A DNA stretch of 64,000 bases from the NCBI RefSeq assembly GCF_000158955.1, contig NZ_GG657757.1, positions 4,320,561 through 4,384,560 on the forward strand, read 5' to 3'. This stretch comes from Streptomyces viridochromogenes DSM 40736. GTDB lineage: Bacteria; Actinomycetota; Actinomycetes; Streptomycetales; Streptomycetaceae. The notes under the pieces are model-generated. The model was not told where the DNA came from and did no database searches. It saw only the letters and a list, made by a program, of their open reading frames with translations. Positions within the stretch are counted from its first letter, which is position 1. Every line of letters starts with the position of its first letter. The translations under genes and the position numbers were made by a program. Positions 61,038-64,000 of this stretch are shown here, in pieces.

Positions 61038-61077
61038 ACGACGCCGGCTCCCCGGGGGATCGGGGAGCCGGCGTCGT
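61038..61077. terminator. Strong bidirectional terminator
   Basis: ACGACGCCGGCTCCCC (61038-61053) and GGGGAGCCGGCGTCGT (61062-61077) form a perfect 16-bp stem with an 8-base loop between the convergent GNAT and heme-binding protein genes. Confidence 0.85.
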
Positions 61078-61094
61078 CTCGTGGAGGAGTCCGC

Positions 61095-61514
61095 TCAGCC
61101 CAGTGCTTCCAGCGCGGCCGTGGCGATGGCGTGGTCCTGCTCCGGCGCACCGCCGCCGACGCCGATCGAGCCGATGAGGCGGCCGTCGCGGTGCACCGGC
61201 ACACCGCCCGCGATGAACAGCAGCGGCCGGTCGAGCGCGGTGGGCAGGGTGTGGAACGGGCCTCCGGGCTGTACGGCGTCCACGAGGTCGGCGGTGGGGG
61301 CGTTCAGCTGAAGAGCCGTGTAGGCCTTGCGGGTGCTGGTCTCGCCGGAGATCAGCACGGCACGGTCGTCACGGCGGAAGGCGAGCAGATGGCCGCCCGC
61401 GTCCAGAACGGTGACGCTGACGGTGACACCTGCGGCCTCGGCGGCACGGCGGGCGGCGCTGACGAGGACCTCGGCGTCCTGGGTGGTCAGTGGGGCGACT
61501 GCGGTGGTGCTCAT
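61095..61514 (-). CDS. GlcG/HbpS-family heme-binding protein
   Basis: A 139-residue DUF336 protein. Family features are DAEVLVSAARRAAEAAGVTVSVTVLDAGGHLLAF, STRKAYTALQL and GGVPVHRDGRLIGSIGVGG. Related HbpS binds heme, senses oxidative stress and partners a two-component system. No such system or signal peptide is present here, so a cytosolic role is likely. It lies 79 bp before the MFS gene's stop on the same strand. Confidence 0.85.
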   Translation of the reverse strand: MSTTAVAPLTTQDAEVLVSAARRAAEAAGVTVSVTVLDAGGHLLAFRRDDRAVLISGETSTRKAYTALQLNAPTADLVDAVQPGGPFHTLPTALDRPLLFIAGGVPVHRDGRLIGSIGVGGGAPEQDHAIATAALEALG

Positions 61515-61592
61515 CTGAAACTCTCCTGGAGGACTTGCTGGGTGGCCCGAGCCGGGCCGTGGAGGGCGGTGAGCCCAGGGCGACTCGGTTGC

Positions 61593-62801
61593 TCAGTGGT
61601 GGACGGTGGTCCGCTGCTCGGAGGGCGCGGATCCCGTGACGACGGTGCCGGCGTCACCGGCGCGGCGCTCCAGGCCGGCCGAGAGGAAGGCCAGCACCAG
61701 GGCTCCCGTGGCCAGGGCGGCACCGACCCAGTTGGGGGCGGTGTAGCCGAAGTCCGCCGCGATCACGAGGCCGCCGAGCCAGGCGGACAGTGCGTTGCCG
61801 AGGTTGAAGGCGCCGATGTTCACGGCGGAGGCCAGCGTCGGGGCGCCGTGCGCCTGGTCGAGGACCCGCTTCTGCAGCGGCGGGACCGTGGCGAAGCCCA
61901 GGGCGCCGATCAGCGCGATCGTGACGGCCGACAGCACCTTGTTGTGCGCGGTGAGGGTGAACAGCGCCAGGACGACGGCCAGAGCGCCCAGGGAGACGTA
62001 CAGCATGGGCATCAGGGCGCGGTCGGCGAGCTTGCCGCCGACGAGGTTGCCGCCGACCATGCCGAGGCCGAAGAGGACCAGCAGCCAGGTGACGGAGCCG
62101 TCGGCGAAACCGGCGATGTGGGTCATCATCGGAGCGATGTAGGTGATGGCCGCGAAGACGCCGCCGAAGCCGAGGACCGTCATCGCCATCGCGAGCAGCA
62201 CCTGCACGTTCTTGAAAGCGGCCATCTCGTGCCGCAGGCGCACGCCCTCCGGCCTGGGCATGTCGGGGACCAGCCGGGAGATGCCGATCAGGCCGGTCAC
62301 GCCGAGGGCCGCGACGATGCCGAAGGTCACACGCCAGCCGGCGGACTGCCCGACGAGGGTGCCCAGCGGGACACCGACGACGTTCGCGACGGTCAGACCG
62401 GTGAACATCATGGAGATCGCTCCGGCCTTCTTGTCCGGGGCGACGAGATCGGCCGCGACGACCGAGCCGATGCCGAAGAAGGCCCCGTGGGCCAGTGAGG
62501 CCACGACCCGGCCGATCAGCATCACGGCGAAGGCGGGGGCGAGGGCCGAGAGCAGGTTGCCGGCGATGAACAGACCCATCAGCAGCATCAGCATCCGCTT
62601 GCGGGAGACCTTGGTGCCCAGAACGGTCATCAGCGGGGCGCCGAACATGACACCGAGCGCATAGCCGGTCACCAGGTATCCGGCGGTCGGGATGGAGACC
62701 CCGTAGTCGCTCGCGACCTCGGGCAGCAAGCCCATGATCACGAACTCGGTCGTTCCGATTCCGAAGGCCCCGATCGCGAGGGCCAGAAGCGCGAGAGGCA
62801 T
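61593..62801 (-). CDS. MFS transporter, AraJ/drug-efflux type
   Basis: A 402-residue 12-helix transporter. N-terminal marks are ALAIGAFGIGTTEFVIMGLLPEVA and motif A GTKVSRKRMLML. A centre loop (PDMPRPEGVRLRHEM) splits two six-helix halves. The start ATG at 62801 is inferred from family alignment, since a strong ribosome site is missing. It is divergent from a MarR regulator with an inverted-repeat operator between them, so it is probably a MarR-controlled efflux pump. Confidence 0.85.
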   Translation of the reverse strand: MPLALLALAIGAFGIGTTEFVIMGLLPEVASDYGVSIPTAGYLVTGYALGVMFGAPLMTVLGTKVSRKRMLMLLMGLFIAGNLLSALAPAFAVMLIGRVVASLAHGAFFGIGSVVAADLVAPDKKAGAISMMFTGLTVANVVGVPLGTLVGQSAGWRVTFGIVAALGVTGLIGISRLVPDMPRPEGVRLRHEMAAFKNVQVLLAMAMTVLGFGGVFAAITYIAPMMTHIAGFADGSVTWLLVLFGLGMVGGNLVGGKLADRALMPMLYVSLGALAVVLALFTLTAHNKVLSAVTIALIGALGFATVPPLQKRVLDQAHGAPTLASAVNIGAFNLGNALSAWLGGLVIAADFGYTAPNWVGAALATGALVLAFLSAGLERRAGDAGTVVTGSAPSEQRTTVHH

Positions 62802-62857
62802 GGAGGGGTACACCTTCCCAAACGATTGCAGGAGCGCTTTGCGTGCGCTCACAATAG

Positions 62858-62880
62858 TTGCACACGCGGGCTATGTGCAA
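62858..62880. promoter_or_regulatory. MarR-type operator between MFS and MarR genes
   Basis: TTGCACA (62858-62864) and TGTGCAA (62874-62880) form a 7-bp inverted repeat spaced by 9 bp. An outer pair, CAATAG (62853-62858) and CTATTG (62888-62893), is also symmetric. It lies midway in the 143-bp divergent gap. Confidence 0.6.
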
Positions 62881-62944
62881 TCGCCGTCTATTGCGATCCT
62901 GCTCTATCCTGGGTGTCAGCCGCTCCGGGACGGAGGAAACGCCA

Positions 62945-63409
62945 ATGACAGCGACGGACCCCGCACTCACCGCCCTCGCCCAGGGCTGGTGCGCCCTCTC
63001 CCTGCTGCACGGGAAGATCGAGGCCCACATCGAGCGCGCTCTGCAGGGTCGGCACGACCTGAGCGTGCGCGAGTACTCGCTGCTGGACGTGCTCAGCCGA
63101 CAGCACGACGGGGACGGAGGCCATCTGCAGATGAAGCAGGTCGCCGACGCCGTCGTCCTCAGCCAGAGCGCCACCACGCGTCTCGTCACCCGGCTCGAGG
63201 ACCGCGGGCTCCTGGAGCGCTACCTGTGCCCCACCGACCGCAGGGGCATCTACACGAACGTCACCGAAGCAGGCCTCACATTGCTGGAAGAGGCACGGCC
63301 GACCAATGACGCCGCCCTGCGCCAGGCCCTCGACGAGGCGGCGAAGAACCCCGAGATGGCCCCGCTGGTCCGGGTCGTGGAGACGCTGAAAGCACCCGTG
63401 CCCGCGTAG
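62945..63409 (+). CDS. MarR-family transcriptional regulator
   Basis: A 154-residue regulator. The winged helix covers YSLLDVLSRQHDGDGGHLQMKQVADAVVLSQSATTRLVTRLEDRGLLERYLCPTDRRGIYTNVT, with the wing containing DRRGIY. The start at 62945 (MTATDPALTAL) has GGAGG upstream. It is divergent from the MFS gene, which it likely represses until an effector binds. Confidence 0.9.
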   Translation: MTATDPALTALAQGWCALSLLHGKIEAHIERALQGRHDLSVREYSLLDVLSRQHDGDGGHLQMKQVADAVVLSQSATTRLVTRLEDRGLLERYLCPTDRRGIYTNVTEAGLTLLEEARPTNDAALRQALDEAAKNPEMAPLVRVVETLKAPVPA

Positions 63410-63462
63410 GACGGCTCGGCTCGGGACGCGTACACCACGGCGGCATCTGCTTAAGTGCGGCC

Positions 63463-63915
63463 ATGGCAGATCTTGAGATACGACCCGCACTCGCCGACGA
63501 CGTCCTGGCGATCGTCGCCATGCTCGCGGACGACCCTCTGGGCGCACAGCGCGAGTCACCGGACGACCTGAGCCCCTATGTGGCCGCGCTGGAGCGGCTC
63601 AGCGCCGACCCGAACCAGCGTCTGGTCGTGGCAGTCCGGGACGGCCGCGTCGTCGGCACGCTCCAGCTCACGATCATCCCCGGGCTGTCCCGCCGCGGCG
63701 CGACCAGGTCGATCATCGAAGCCGTACGCATCCACGCCGACGAGCGGGGCAGCGGCCTCGGCACACAGCTCATCGAGTGGGCGATCGACGAGTCCCGGGG
63801 CCTGGGCTGTCAGTTGGTCCAGCTGACCTCGGACGCGTCACGCACCGACGCCCACCGTTTCTACGAACGGCTCGGTTTCACAGCCTCCCACGTGGGTTTC
63901 AAACTCCCGCTGTGA
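63463..63915 (+). CDS. GNAT-family N-acetyltransferase
   Basis: A 150-residue acetyltransferase. The fold starts DLEIRPALADDVLAIVAMLADDPLG, the acetyl-CoA loop is RIHADERGSGLGTQLIEWA, and the C-terminal block is SRTDAHRFYERLGF. The substrate is unknown. Its last ~65 bases are repeated in inverse orientation just beyond the stop, where a convergent GNAT gene ends, and the two genes overlap by 17 bp. Confidence 0.9.
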   Translation: MADLEIRPALADDVLAIVAMLADDPLGAQRESPDDLSPYVAALERLSADPNQRLVVAVRDGRVVGTLQLTIIPGLSRRGATRSIIEAVRIHADERGSGLGTQLIEWAIDESRGLGCQLVQLTSDASRTDAHRFYERLGFTASHVGFKLPL

Positions 63916-63992
63916 CCGGCGTGGGAGGTGTGAAACCGAGCCGTTCGTAGAAACGGTGGGCGTCGGTGCGTGACGCGTCCGAGGTCAGCTGG
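63819..63992. repeat. 64-bp perfect inverted repeat from two GNAT 3' ends
   Basis: 63819-63882 and 63929-63992 are exact reverse complements, with a 46-bp centre. Similarity continues a little further with one small gap (GCCTCCCACG versus CCTCCCACG). Both arms encode QLTSDASRTDAHRFYERLGFT in convergent genes. Confidence 0.9.
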
Positions 63993-64000
63993 AATTCCAC
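63899..64000 (-). CDS. Convergent GNAT acetyltransferase, C-terminal part (runs off window)
   Basis: On the minus strand the frame VEFQLTSDASRTDAHRFYERL, continuing as GFTPPTPVTAGV, ends with TGA at 63899-63901. It is the end of a second GNAT protein, nearly identical over the repeat to the neighbouring gene but different immediately upstream (VEFQ instead of QLVQ). The rest lies beyond the window. Confidence 0.7.
   Translation of the reverse strand: MEFQLTSDASRTDAHRFYERLGFTPPTPVTAGV

Overview
The window is chromosomal DNA of a Streptomyces. It has very high GC with GC-biased third codon positions and many GTG starts. Landmark genes include ssgA/ssgR, a ptpA-type phosphatase, a cydABCD cluster under a Rex-type operator, and an extracytoplasmic copper cluster ending in a Tat-type DyP peroxidase. 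From memory, the gene order matches the S. coelicolor SCO392x-SCO396x segment. Four perfect parS sites (GTTTCACGTGAAAC), three one-mismatch copies and two DnaA-box clusters fit a position on the origin-proximal part of the chromosome.

Left part (1-33.6 kb) is core genome. It holds the end of a bacterial-type glycyl-tRNA synthetase, an RsbW-like kinase, and the copper cluster (YcnI, Sco, PCuAC chaperone, CopCD; the peroxidase dtpA carries an apparent frameshift in its Tat signal). Then come pheA, serS with a coupled HAD phosphatase, and a serine-tRNA-like RNA with an abnormal anticodon arm. Next are a four-gene ABC-2 exporter operon, an EphD-like hydrolase/dehydrogenase fusion, kptA, an F420-type oxidoreductase and a second HAD phosphatase. 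The section ends with an M23 peptidase, cydA-cydB-cydDC, hisC, a LacI regulator and a metallophosphatase.

Middle part (33.8-48.2 kb) is an integrated 14.4-kb actinomycete conjugative element (AICE-like) bounded by a 12-bp repeat inside thiC. Its backbone has a large serine recombinase beside the left end, a RepSA-like rolling-circle initiator, small Spd-like genes, a TraB/FtsK-type translocase, a GntR (KorSA-like) repressor and a nested palindrome that may be an origin or transfer site. Its cargo is an anti-sigma-like kinase, an XRE/TPR regulator with a TTA codon, an APH-like kinase, a low-GC OLD-family nuclease (possible phage defence) and a pentapeptide-repeat membrane protein. Integration cuts thiC just after its iron-sulfur cysteines. 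The element supplies a different replacement 3' end, and the native tail lies stranded at the left border.

Right part (48-64 kb) is core genome again. It holds the thiC hybrid with its TPP riboswitch, a YibE/F membrane protein, ssgA and ssgR, small membrane proteins, a cupin, ptpA coupled to a PLP lyase, a LysR regulator with a TTA codon, a NUDIX protein and a globin-reductase. A GNAT gene with an in-frame stop, a heme-binding protein, a MarR/MFS divergent pair and two convergent GNAT genes sharing a 64-bp inverted repeat complete the window. Three genes appear disrupted (dtpA, rep, the double GNAT), so raw reads should be checked before calling them pseudogenes.
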